Made by a program: the position numbers and the translations under genes
Origin: Knoellia sp. Soil729
GTDB lineage: Bacteria; Actinomycetota; Actinomycetes; Actinomycetales; Dermatophilaceae
Direction: 5' to 3'
NCBI RefSeq assembly: GCF_001427985.1
Contig: NZ_LMSA01000001.1
Span: forward strand, 711,791 to 775,790
Length of the DNA stretch: 64,000 nucleotides
The notes under the pieces: model-generated
The model's database searches: none
Told to the model about the DNA's origin: nothing
What the model saw: only the letters and a program-made list of their open reading frames with translations
Shown here: positions 57,205 through 64,000 of the stretch, in pieces
How positions within the stretch are numbered: the first letter of the stretch is position 1
Layout of the letters: every line of letters begins with the position of its first letter

Positions 57205-57930
57205 TCAGTACCAGTGCGGGAAGCGGTTGTTCCAGAAGTCCCAGGCGCCGCAGGGCGTGCCGTAGGACTGCTTGATGTAGTCGAGCCCCCACTTGATCTG
57301 GGTGGCGGGGTTGGTGCGGTAGTCCGCGCCGGCGCTCGCCATCTTGCTGGCGGGCAGGCTCTGCGGGATGCCGTAGGCGCCCGAGGAGGAGTTCGTGGCC
57401 TTGAAGTTCCAGCCGCTCTCGCCCTCCCACAGGAGGTTGAGGCAGTTCCACTGGCTCGCCCCGCTGAAGCCGTAGTCCGACATGAGCTCGCGTGCGGCCG
57501 ACCTCGGGTCGGCCTGGGCGCCGGCGATGAGCGAGGCACGCTTCTTGGCGCGGGCGGCCTTCTCTGCGGCGGCCACCCGAGCCTTGGCGACGGCCTCCGC
57601 CTTGGCCTTGGCTGCCGCCTGCGCCTTGGCACTGAGGGCGGCGCGCTGGGCGTTGGCGCCGGCTCGCTCGCTCGAGATGCGGGCGGTATCGGCCGAGGTC
57701 TGCTCGGCGGACAGGGTCGCCTGGTGCGTGGCCGCGGCGCTGAGGGTGAAGGGCTCGGCGTCGGCCACTGCGTCATGGCCACCGACACCGACGGCGCCCG
57801 TGCCGACGAGCGCCAGGGCCATCGAGGCGGTGACGGCGGGACGCCGGACGAGCGAGAGGGCCTGCATGAGGGGTGCCCCGGAAGGACGGGCGTGACGCCC
57901 GCGGTGGGTTCCGCGGTACCTGCTGCTCAT
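57205..57930 (-). CDS. Secreted transglycosylase-like protein
   Basis: 241 aa. Signal peptide (residues about 1-50, with a basic start), an Ala/Lys-rich helical region (60-150, likely coiled coil, AKAKAEAVAKARVAAAEKAA), then a SLT-like domain at the end with the catalytic-type Glu in LLWEGESGWNFKA, SGAYGIPQSLP and WGLDYIKQSYGTP. This is like the actinobacterial aggregation-promoting-factor C-terminal family. AAGGAAGG about 10 nt before the ATG. Role is likely peptidoglycan remodelling; a long structured leader suggests regulation. Confidence 0.85.
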   Translation of the reverse strand: MSSRYRGTHRGRHARPSGAPLMQALSLVRRPAVTASMALALVGTGAVGVGGHDAVADAEPFTLSAAATHQATLSAEQTSADTARISSERAGANAQRAALSAKAQAAAKAKAEAVAKARVAAAEKAARAKKRASLIAGAQADPRSAARELMSDYGFSGASQWNCLNLLWEGESGWNFKATNSSSGAYGIPQSLPASKMASAGADYRTNPATQIKWGLDYIKQSYGTPCGAWDFWNNRFPHWY

Positions 57931-57976
57931 ACGAAGGCCTTCCTTTCCCACACGACGACTGCTCCGGACGCACAAC

Positions 57977-58055
57977 AGCCCGGCTGACGAAGCAGCCGGG
58001 CTGCGTTACCAAATCGAGACCAAATGTACTCGACGTCCCCGGCGGCGACCAAACC
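57977..58055 (-). promoter_or_regulatory. Leader and putative operator of the transglycosylase-like gene
   Basis: A perfect 10-bp hairpin AGCCCGGCTG-ACGAAG-CAGCCGGGCT (57977-58002) lies 48 bp before the ATG. Beyond it, ACCAAAT occurs at 58008-58014 and 58019-58025, 11 bp apart, and ACCAAAC at 58049. Spacing of one helical turn fits a regulator-bound tandem site. Confidence 0.5.
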
Positions 58056-58067
58056 GGGGTCACGATG

Positions 58068-58117
58068 ACGACGAGGTATGCCGTCCGCTCGAGCGAGCGG
58101 ACGGCATACCTCGTCGT
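58068..58117. terminator. PhoH terminator with octamer pair
   Basis: Perfect 23-bp arms around a 4-base loop GAGC. Each arm includes GAGGTATGCCGTCCGCTC or its complement, so two octamer copies face each other. Located 25 bp after the PhoH stop (minus strand). Confidence 0.82.
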
Positions 58118-58141
58118 GTCCTCAGGTGGGGAAGGTCCTCC

Positions 58142-59533
58142 TCAGAGGTCGCCGTGCTCCTGCTCGAGCAGGTCGGTCACGAGCGCGGCGATCGGGCTGC
58201 GCTCGCTGCGCGTCAGGGTGACGTGCGCAAAGAGCGGGTGTCCCTTGAGCTTCTCGATGACCGCGGCGACCCCGTCGTGGCGACCGACCCGCAGGTTGTC
58301 GCGCTGGGCCACGTCGTGCGTCATGACGACCTTGGAGTTCTGGCCGATCCGCGAGAGGACGGTCAGCAGGACGTTGCGCTCGAGCGACTGCGCCTCGTCG
58401 ACGATGACGAACGCGTCGTGCAGCGAGCGCCCACGGATGTGGGTCAGCGGCAGGACCTCGAGCATCCCGCGGTCGAGGACCTCCTCGACGACCTCGCGCG
58501 AGACGAGCGCCGAGAGGGTGTCGAAGACGGCCTGCCCCCACGGGTTCATCTTCTCGGACTCCGAGCCGGGCAGGTAGCCCAGCTCCTGACCACCGACGGC
58601 ATACAGGGGACGGAACACGACGACCTTGCGCTGCTGCCGGCGCTCCATGACGGCTTCGAGCCCGGCACAGAGCGCGAGGGCCGACTTGCCGGTGCCGGCG
58701 CGGCCACCGAGGCTGACGATGCCGATGTCGGGGTCGAGCAGCAGGTCGAGAGCGATGCGCTGCTCCGCACTGCGGCCGTGCAGCCCGAAGGCGTCCCGGT
58801 CTCCCTTGACGAGGCGGACCTGCTTGTCCGCACCGACCCGGCCGAGTCCGCTGCCGCGCGGGGAGAGCAGCTTGAGCCCGGTGTGGCAGGGCAGCTCGGC
58901 GGCACCGAGGTGCTCGAGCCGGCCGTACTCGTAGAGGTGGTCCATCTCCTCGACACTGACCTCGACCTCGTCCATACCGGTCCACCCCGAGTCGACGGCG
59001 AGCTCGGCGCGGTACTCCTGGGCCTCCATCCCGCAGGCCGACGCCTTGACGCGCATCGGCAGGTCCTTGCTCACGATCGTCACGGCGCGACCCTCGTTGG
59101 CGAGGTTCTTGGCGACCGACAGGATGCGGGTGTCGTTGTCCCCCAGTCGGAAGCCCGAGGGCAGGGATGACGGGTCCGTGTGGTTGAGCTCCACGCGCAG
59201 GGTCCCACCCTCGTCACCGATGGGGACGGGAGCGTCGAGCCGGCCGGCCGTGACCCGCAGGTCGTCGAGCAGGCGCAGGGCGGTGCGCGCGAAGAAGCCG
59301 AGCTCGGGGTGGTGGCGCTTGGCCTCGAGCTCGGTGATGACGACGATGGGGAGGACGACCTCGTGCTCCTGGAAGCGCAGGATCGCGCGCGGGTCCGAGA
59401 GCAGCACGGAGGTGTCGAGCACGTAGGTGCGCAGGTCTGCCGGGGCGCCCGCTCCCTTCGCGTGCTGTCGCTGCCGGACGCTCCCGGCGGAGGTCGTCGG
59501 GGAGGTGGCAGTCGATCGGGAGGGTGTGGCCAC
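58142..59533 (-). CDS. PhoH-family ATPase with N-terminal PIN domain
   Basis: 463 aa. PIN-type RNase domain (from about residue 35: [18 protein letters not shown]) followed by a PhoH helicase-like ATPase with Walker [12 protein letters not shown] and Walker [12 protein letters not shown]. PhoH2-type proteins act as RNA helicase/RNase. GTG at 59533, with AGGAG upstream; the longer frame to 59611 is rejected. 295 bp of leader separate it from the isoprenyl transferase. Confidence 0.88.
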   Translation of the reverse strand: MATPSRSTATSPTTSAGSVRQRQHAKGAGAPADLRTYVLDTSVLLSDPRAILRFQEHEVVLPIVVITELEAKRHHPELGFFARTALRLLDDLRVTAGRLDAPVPIGDEGGTLRVELNHTDPSSLPSGFRLGDNDTRILSVAKNLANEGRAVTIVSKDLPMRVKASACGMEAQEYRAELAVDSGWTGMDEVEVSVEEMDHLYEYGRLEHLGAAELPCHTGLKLLSPRGSGLGRVGADKQVRLVKGDRDAFGLHGRSAEQRIALDLLLDPDIGIVSLGGRAGTGKSALALCAGLEAVMERRQQRKVVVFRPLYAVGGQELGYLPGSESEKMNPWGQAVFDTLSALVSREVVEEVLDRGMLEVLPLTHIRGRSLHDAFVIVDEAQSLERNVLLTVLSRIGQNSKVVMTHDVAQRDNLRVGRHDGVAAVIEKLKGHPLFAHVTLTRSERSPIAALVTDLLEQEHGDL

Positions 59534-59828
59534 GGCGGGGCTCCTAGGCGCGCACAGCGAGGTCGTGCGCTGACTCGAAGGTCTGGTTCCCGGTTGGCCC
59601 ACTGCCCTCAACAGGGAGCCGGGACCGGTCCCTCCTCCGGAGCGTGGCGTGCTCCATGCGATGGGCCTCCCGTAGCGCGTCAGGGTGACGTGCTACTCCC
59701 GACGCTACGACGTCCGCATGCTCGTGTGTCACGCATCACGTGCGGCGTGTCGACCCGTTTCCCCAGGCTCCATGGGACCTGGCATGCAGGTGGGGCTGGT
59801 GTGACGAGAGAGGCCCCTGAGGCCGGGT
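59534..59828. other. Gene-free stretch upstream of PhoH with hairpins
   Basis: A perfect inverted repeat GTAGC-GC-GTCA-GGG-TGAC-GT-GCTAC (59672-59696) and a looser one (near 59585-59626, GGTTCCCGG/CCGGGACC) are visible. No ORF or known RNA family was recognised. It probably holds the PhoH promoter and leader. Confidence 0.5.
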
Positions 59829-60590
59829 TCAGGTCCCGAAGCGGCGGTTGCGCTCGCCGTAGGCGCGCAGGGCCCGCAGGAAGTCGACCTTGCGGAAGTC
59901 CGGCCAGTAGGCCTCGCAGAAGTAGAACTCGGAGTGGGCGCTCTGCCACAGGAGGAACCCGCCGAGCCGCTGCTCCCCCGAGGTGCGGATCACGAGGTCC
60001 GGGTCGGGCTGGCCCTTGGTGTAGAGGTGGTCGGCGATGTGCTCGACGTCGAGGATCTCGGCGAGCTCCTCGATCGTGGTGCCGCGGTCGGCGTGCTCGA
60101 GGAGCAGCGACCGGACGGCGTCGGCGATCTCCCGGCGGCCGCCGTAGCCGACGGCGATGTTGACCAGCAGGCCGTCGACGTCGGCCGTGCGCACCGCGGC
60201 GGCCTCGAGCCGGTCCCGTGTCGCATCGGGCAGGAGCGACAGCGCCCCCACGGGGTTGAGGCGCCACTGCCCGGAGTCCGCGAGGGTCTCGACGGCCCGT
60301 TCGATGATGCCGAGCAGGGGCCGCAGCTCGGACTCGGCTCGGCTGAGGTTGTCGGTCGAGAGCAGCCAGAGCGTGACGACCTCGACCCCGACCTCCTCGC
60401 ACCAGTGCAGGAAGTTGGCGATGTTGTCGGCACCGGCCTGGTGCCCCTCGCTCGTGCCGGCCCCTCTCGCGCGGGCCCAGCGTCGGTTGCCGTCGAGCAT
60501 GACTCCGACGTGGCGCGGGACGCTTTCGGGGGGCAGTCTCTTGGTCAGTCGACGCTCGTATGCCGCGTAGAGAACATCGCTGACCGCCAT
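59829..60590 (-). CDS. uppS: Isoprenyl transferase (UppS/Rv1086-type)
   Basis: 253 aa cis-prenyl transferase. Catalytic Asp in VGVMLDGNRRWARARG, substrate loop EGHQAGADNI and IRTSGEQRLGGFLLWQSAH; these match. The product may be undecaprenyl-PP or a shorter chain, since actinobacteria usually have two of these. ATG at 60590. Confidence 0.9.
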   Translation of the reverse strand: MAVSDVLYAAYERRLTKRLPPESVPRHVGVMLDGNRRWARARGAGTSEGHQAGADNIANFLHWCEEVGVEVVTLWLLSTDNLSRAESELRPLLGIIERAVETLADSGQWRLNPVGALSLLPDATRDRLEAAAVRTADVDGLLVNIAVGYGGRREIADAVRSLLLEHADRGTTIEELAEILDVEHIADHLYTKGQPDPDLVIRTSGEQRLGGFLLWQSAHSEFYFCEAYWPDFRKVDFLRALRAYGERNRRFGT

Positions 60591-60649
60591 GCCCGTCACC
60601 GTACCGCTGGGCGCATGACGAGACGTAGGACACCACTCCCGGCGCCGGA

Positions 60650-60667
60650 ACCTACGCAGACGTAGGT
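60650..60667. promoter_or_regulatory. Palindrome upstream of the PAQR gene
   Basis: ACCTACG-CAGA-CGTAGGT, perfect 7-bp arms, 15 bp before the ATG. GACGTAGG recurs at about 60622. Possible operator; regulator unknown. Confidence 0.4.
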
Positions 60668-60682
60668 ATCGTTGTAGGGGTC

Positions 60683-61381
60683 ATGGACAAAGGACGCGAA
60701 ACCCGCAACCGGGACGTGCTCGAAGAGCGCGTCGATGCCGTGCTGGACGCGGTCAAGCCCAAGCTGCGGGGCTGGTTGCACCTCGCCATGGCCCCGATCG
60801 CCTTCGTCGGTGGACTCGTCCTCGTCGTGCTCGGCGACACCGTGCAGGCCCGGGCCGCGGCGGCGGTCTTCACCCTCACCGCCGTGCTGCTCTTCGCGAT
60901 GTCGGCGGTCTACCACCGCGGCGACTGGTCACCCCGCTGGGGGACTGCCCTCAAGCGGATCGACCACTCCAACATCTTCCTCATCATCGCTGGCAGCTAC
61001 ACGCCGTTCGCGCTCCTGCTGCCGCGCGGCCAGGCCACCACGCTGCTCGCGATTGTCTGGGGTGGAGCGCTCCTCGGGGTGGCCTTCCGCCTGCTGTGGA
61101 TCCATGCGCCCCGCTGGCTCTACGTCCCCGTCTACGTCGCGCTGGGCTCGGTGGCGGTCTTCTTCCTCGGGCCGCTACTGCGTCACGCCGGGACGACCGT
61201 CGTCACGCTCGTCATTGTCGGAGGGGTGCTCTACACGCTCGGTGCCATCGTCTACGGGATCAAGCGACCCAACCCCTCGCCCCGTTGGTTCGGGTTCCAC
61301 GAGATCTTCCACAGCCTGACGATCCTGGCGTTCGTCACGCACTACATCGCCGCCTCGATCGCGCTGTACGACCGGGTCTGA
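60683..61381 (+). CDS. PAQR/hemolysin III-family membrane protein
   Basis: 232 aa with seven hydrophobic helices. The PAQR motif set is seen: SAVYHRGDWS, DHSNIFLIIAGSYTPFALLL and FHEIFHSLTILAFVTHYIA, with the three conserved His and an Asp for a metal-site. Bacterial members may act in membrane homeostasis. Its 3' end overlaps an antisense ORF. Confidence 0.88.
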   Translation: MDKGRETRNRDVLEERVDAVLDAVKPKLRGWLHLAMAPIAFVGGLVLVVLGDTVQARAAAAVFTLTAVLLFAMSAVYHRGDWSPRWGTALKRIDHSNIFLIIAGSYTPFALLLPRGQATTLLAIVWGGALLGVAFRLLWIHAPRWLYVPVYVALGSVAVFFLGPLLRHAGTTVVTLVIVGGVLYTLGAIVYGIKRPNPSPRWFGFHEIFHSLTILAFVTHYIAASIALYDRV

Positions 61382-61618
61382 CACGGCGCCGGCTCCGGCC
61401 GCGTCGGCACTCCTCGTGCGGTAGGACATCCGACGCAGGCGCGCGTTCATGTTGCGCATGAGCAGCCACAGGCAGATCACCAGGAAGAGGAACGCGAGGA
61501 ACGCCCACACCCCGGGCGCCGCGGCCTGGCTCGGCGTGACGTCCGAGGTGGGACTCGGGCTGGGCACGGGCGAGGGGCTGGCAGCAGCGCCGAGCAGCGG
61601 CAGCAGAAGGGAGATCAT
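61175..61618 (-). CDS. Small one-helix membrane protein downstream of mca
   Basis: 147 aa. The N-terminal third has a short hydrophobic start, a PSPSPTS linker and a helix GVWAFLAFLFLVICLWLLMRN followed by basic residues (ARLRRMSYRTR). The ATG overlaps the mca stop (ATGA). From about 61381 the frame is antisense to the PAQR gene for 207 bp, so the last 68 residues may be an unselected extension or a frameshift relic. Function unknown. Confidence 0.65.
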   Translation of the reverse strand: MISLLLPLLGAAASPSPVPSPSPTSDVTPSQAAAPGVWAFLAFLFLVICLWLLMRNMNARLRRMSYRTRSADAAGAGAVSDPVVQRDRGGDVVRDERQDRQAVEDLVEPEPTGRGVGSLDPVDDGTERVEHPSDNDERDDGRPGVTQ

Positions 61619-62556
61619 GCGGTGCGAACCTTCCGTCCGTCGTGGGCGAGCGTGAGGTCGGTCGACGTCGCGAGGGCGTCCGCCTCGGCGACATCGGTGG
61701 GCAGGCCGGCGAACAGGTCGTCCTCGTCGTCGACGATCGGCACGTAGGACAGCCCGGCCTCGTAGTCCTCCCACGGCCAGACCCGGGCCTGCTCCTCGCG
61801 CGAGACCTTGAAGAAGGTGCCATCGGGGTCGACCTGGGTCGCATGGGCCAGCAGGGCCCGGTCGCGCCGGTCGAACCACTGGTCGCAGCGCACGCGCGTG
61901 GTGACCACCCGGTCGCGCGACGAGTCCCAGTTCTCGAGCCACGCGGCATACGGGCTCTCCTCGCCGAGCGCGGTGAGGGCCTCGTGGAAGGCGACGACCC
62001 GTCCGCGGCTGAAGGTCTGGTTGTAGTAGATCTTGAGCGGCTGCCACGGCTCGCCGGCATTCGGGTATGCCGTCGGGTCGCCGGCCGCCTCGAAGGCCGC
62101 CATCGAGACGTTGTGGCACATGATGTGGTCCGGGTGCGGGTAGCCGCCGTTCTCGTCATAGGTCGTCATGACGTGGGGGCGGAAGCGCCGGATCTCGCGC
62201 ACGAGGGCCTCGGTCGTCACGTCGATCGGCTCAAGGGCGAAGCACCCCTCGGGCAGGGGCGGGAGCGGGTCGCCCTCGGGCAGGCCGGAGTCGACGAAGC
62301 CGAGCCAGACGTGGTCCACGCCGAGGATCTCCTGCGCCCGGCGCATCTCGTCACGGCGTACCTGGGCGAGGTCACGCAGGATGTGGGGGTCGTCGGCGAG
62401 CTTGGGGTTGAGCACGTCACCGCGCTCGCCTCCGGTGCAGGACACGACGAGGACGTCGTGGCCCTCGTCGACGTACTTCGCCATGGCCGCTGCGCCCTTG
62501 CTCGACTCGTCGTCGGGGTGCGCGTGCACGCACATGAGACGGAGGGCTTGTGACAC
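61615..62556 (-). CDS. mca: Mycothiol S-conjugate amidase
   Basis: 313 aa PIG-L fold. MCVHAHPDDESSKGAAAMAKY and ENGGYPHPDHIMCH give the Zn ligands. It cleaves mycothiol adducts to mercapturates plus GlcN-Ins, so the organism makes mycothiol, confirming an actinobacterial origin. GTG at 62556 with AAGGA upstream is chosen; the frame to 62820 is antisense to DUF4307. Confidence 0.93.
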   Translation of the reverse strand: MSQALRLMCVHAHPDDESSKGAAAMAKYVDEGHDVLVVSCTGGERGDVLNPKLADDPHILRDLAQVRRDEMRRAQEILGVDHVWLGFVDSGLPEGDPLPPLPEGCFALEPIDVTTEALVREIRRFRPHVMTTYDENGGYPHPDHIMCHNVSMAAFEAAGDPTAYPNAGEPWQPLKIYYNQTFSRGRVVAFHEALTALGEESPYAAWLENWDSSRDRVVTTRVRCDQWFDRRDRALLAHATQVDPDGTFFKVSREEQARVWPWEDYEAGLSYVPIVDDEDDLFAGLPTDVAEADALATSTDLTLAHDGRKVRTA

Positions 62557-62656
62557 GAGAGGGTCCTTCGGGGTCGGGGAGTCGCTCAGGCGACAATGGA
62601 CGCCGTCCATCCTTGCACTGACCGCCCACACCGCCACTGTCGACCCAGGACCCTTG

Positions 62657-63019
62657 ATGCCCCTTCCCCGCCCGGCCCCCGGCACCACCCGTTGGTGGGT
62701 CGTCGGCACCATCGGGATCTCGCTGGCCCTCGTCGTCATCGTGTGGTTCGCCGTGGAGTCCTCGAAGGCCCTGCGGGCCGACGTCACGGCATACCGGGAC
62801 GTGACCGACACACAGATCACCGTCGCCTACGACGTGCACCGGCCCGATGGTGCGGCCGTGCGCTGCACCGTCGAGGCGCAGGACACGCGACACGGCCGGG
62901 TGGGGACCGTCACCGACGATGTGCCCGCCGGTGCGACGTCCGTGCACCGCGTGGTGACGGTCCGCACGAGTGCCCGCGCGGTCGTCGGCCTCGTCTCGTC
63001 GTGCGTGCGCCTGCCCTGA
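62657..63019 (+). CDS. DUF4307 membrane-anchored protein
   Basis: About 120 aa, one N-terminal helix (VVGTIGISLALVVIVWFAV) then a beta-rich extracytoplasmic domain ending RTSARAVVGLVSSCVRLP. The family is actinobacteria-specific and usually sits between mca and greA. AGGA precedes the ATG. Function unknown. Confidence 0.85.
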   Translation: MPLPRPAPGTTRWWVVGTIGISLALVVIVWFAVESSKALRADVTAYRDVTDTQITVAYDVHRPDGAAVRCTVEAQDTRHGRVGTVTDDVPAGATSVHRVVTVRTSARAVVGLVSSCVRLP

Positions 63020-63084
63020 GGGGGAGCAAGAGCTGGGGTGGCGCGGGGCCGTGCGCCGGCAAGGAAGTGCTTTCCGGCGGGGAG

Positions 63085-63228
63085 GTTGCTATCCTAGTTC
63101 TTTGCACCAACGGGTCTGGGGCCCACCGAACCGCACGAGGTTCAGGCCCCGGACCCTTTCACGTAGGACCACCATCTCCCGCCAAGCGGCGCAACCGCCC
63201 GGTCAGGGAACTCGAGGAGTGAACTTCA
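63085..63228 (+). promoter_or_regulatory. greA promoter and structured leader
   Basis: TATCCT (63090-63095) is a plausible -10; the -35 is weak. A strong hairpin (63112-63156) with a GGGTC-T-GGGGCC/GGCCCC-G-GACCC stem and an inner GAACC/GGTTC arm follows and ends in TTTC. It should form at the 5' end of the transcript. GAGGAG lies about 10 nt before the GTG. Confidence 0.55.
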
Positions 63229-63717
63229 GTGAGCGAGACCGTCGTCAAGACGAGCTACCTGACCCAGGAGGCGTACGACCGCCTCAAGGCTGAGCTCGGT
63301 GAGCTCTCCGGGCCGGGCCGTGCCGACATCGTCAACAAGATCGAGGCAGCCCGTGAAGAGGGCGACCTCAAGGAGAACGGGGGCTACCACGCGGCGCGCG
63401 AGGAGCAGGGCAAGAACGAGGCCCGCATCCGCCAGCTGACGCAGCTGCTCGAGAACGCCATCATCGGCGAGACCCCTGCCGACGACGGCATCGTCGAGCC
63501 CGGCATGGTCGTCACCGTCGAGATGTTCGGCGACGAGGAGACCTTCCTCCTCGGTTCGCGCGAGATCGCCGACGGCTCCCTGCAGGTCTACAGCGAGCAG
63601 TCGCCCATCGGCTCGGCCGTCAACGGCAAGAAGGCCGGCGACGCGACGAGCTACGAGGCCCCCAACGGCAAGCAGATCGACGTCAAGATCCTCTCGGCGA
63701 AGCCCTACACCGGCTGA
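63229..63717 (+). CDS. greA: Transcription elongation factor GreA
   Basis: 162 aa. The N-terminal coiled coil carries the acidic tip in AREEGDLKENGGYH, and the C-terminal FKBP-like domain ends APNGKQIDVKILSA. It rescues backtracked RNA polymerase. GTG start; terminator follows. Confidence 0.94.
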   Translation: MSETVVKTSYLTQEAYDRLKAELGELSGPGRADIVNKIEAAREEGDLKENGGYHAAREEQGKNEARIRQLTQLLENAIIGETPADDGIVEPGMVVTVEMFGDEETFLLGSREIADGSLQVYSEQSPIGSAVNGKKAGDATSYEAPNGKQIDVKILSAKPYTG

Positions 63718-63733
63718 CCCGACAGACCTGACC

Positions 63734-63774
63734 CGAGAGGGCGCCCACCCCAGCCCGGGGTGGGCGCCCTCTCG
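63734..63774 (+). terminator. greA terminator
   Basis: Perfect 18-bp arms CGAGAGGGCGCCCACCCC with a 5-base loop AGCCC, 16 bp after the greA stop. Confidence 0.85.
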
Positions 63775-63887
63775 TCATGTCCCCAGCTCGCCAATCCCCC
63801 CGTTCGGGACACGACACACCGTGAGCCTCGGCACCGAGCGCGCCTCAGAGTGCTGGGATCCACCGGACTCACCGGCGGGTGCTCGCC

Positions 63888-64000
63888 TCAGGCGTGGAGG
63901 TCCTCGTGGACGACGGTGTAGCCCTTGGCGCGCATCGCCGCGAGCACCCTCTCGCAGTGCTCGGGACCGCGCGTCTCGAGCCGCAGGGCGATCTCGACCT
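63888..64000 (-). CDS. ilvA: Threonine ammonia-lyase, C-terminal ACT-like end (partial)
   Basis: Only the last 36 codons are in the window: VEIALRLETRGPEHCERVL, AAMRAKGYTVVHEDLHA. This is the ACT-domain end of the medium-length threonine dehydratase, and ilvA commonly lies next to greA in this lineage. Assignment rests on that match and synteny. About 110 bp without features lie between it and the greA terminator. Confidence 0.65.
   Translation of the reverse strand, partial: VEIALRLETRGPEHCERVLAAMRAKGYTVVHEDLHA

Overview
The window is 64 kb of very GC-rich DNA (by eye about 70 percent) from an actinobacterium, most likely in the Micrococcales and near the Intrasporangiaceae. Pointers are a WhiB regulator, mycothiol S-conjugate amidase (mca), a DUF222/HNH '13E12' protein, GuaB3 beside GuaB, groEL with a Gly/His-rich tail, two CIRCE boxes at groES, and the gene orders glmS-acpS-nnr-alr-tsaEB-rimI-tsaD and ilvA-greA-DUF4307-mca. 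The family placement is an inference; the phylum is secure. Nothing looks like a prophage, plasmid, CRISPR array, rRNA or tRNA. It reads as core chromosome.

Layout. 1-7.6 kb: end of an HNH protein with a 99-bp tandem duplication, a LigD-type polymerase with a family 5 uracil-DNA glycosylase, a molybdate cluster (Mop-domain regulator, modA, modB, modC) and a quinone oxidoreductase. 7.6-15.8 kb: a LuxR-type response regulator and PspC-domain histidine kinase divergent from a PspC membrane protein, then Nudix, glycosyltransferase, PIG-L deacetylase and an LPG-synthase-like membrane protein. 15.9-25 kb: an asparagine synthetase fused to a CofE-like domain, guaA, DUF3817, SURF1, and a heterodimeric ABC exporter. 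25-37 kb: GMC oxidoreductase and aldehyde dehydrogenase, guaB3, an MFS exporter, a P1 peptidase, a small unannotated ORF behind guaB, guaB, whiB, a racemase, an S4 protein and a sugar isomerase. 37-47 kb: groEL, groES with its HrcA-type control region, GNAT, SpoIID/FG-GAP protein, methyltransferase, ribokinase and nucleoside hydrolase, and an odd GH3 lipoprotein. 47-56 kb: a nine-gene co-oriented run from glmS to tsaD. 56-64 kb: coaA, a secreted transglycosylase-like protein, PhoH, isoprenyl transferase, a PAQR protein, mca, DUF4307, greA and the end of ilvA.

The strongest unexplained signal is not a gene. The non-palindromic octamer CGGCATAC (complement GTATGCCG) occurs about 49 times by eye, about once per 1.3 kb and equally on both strands. 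Every GGCATAC heptamer I found extends to the octamer. It is placed in genes even where it forces rare codons such as ATA, and it forms inverted pairs inside three terminator-like hairpins. This is the pattern of the DNA uptake sequences of Neisseria and Haemophilus, which I do not know to have been reported in actinobacteria.

A second layer is at least three families of 50-80 bp palindromes with conserved ends and loops and compensating stem changes, mostly at gene 3' ends. One copy lies in frame inside an ABC transporter gene. Starts were chosen from ATGA/GTGA overlaps and Shine-Dalgarno sequences where these were visible.
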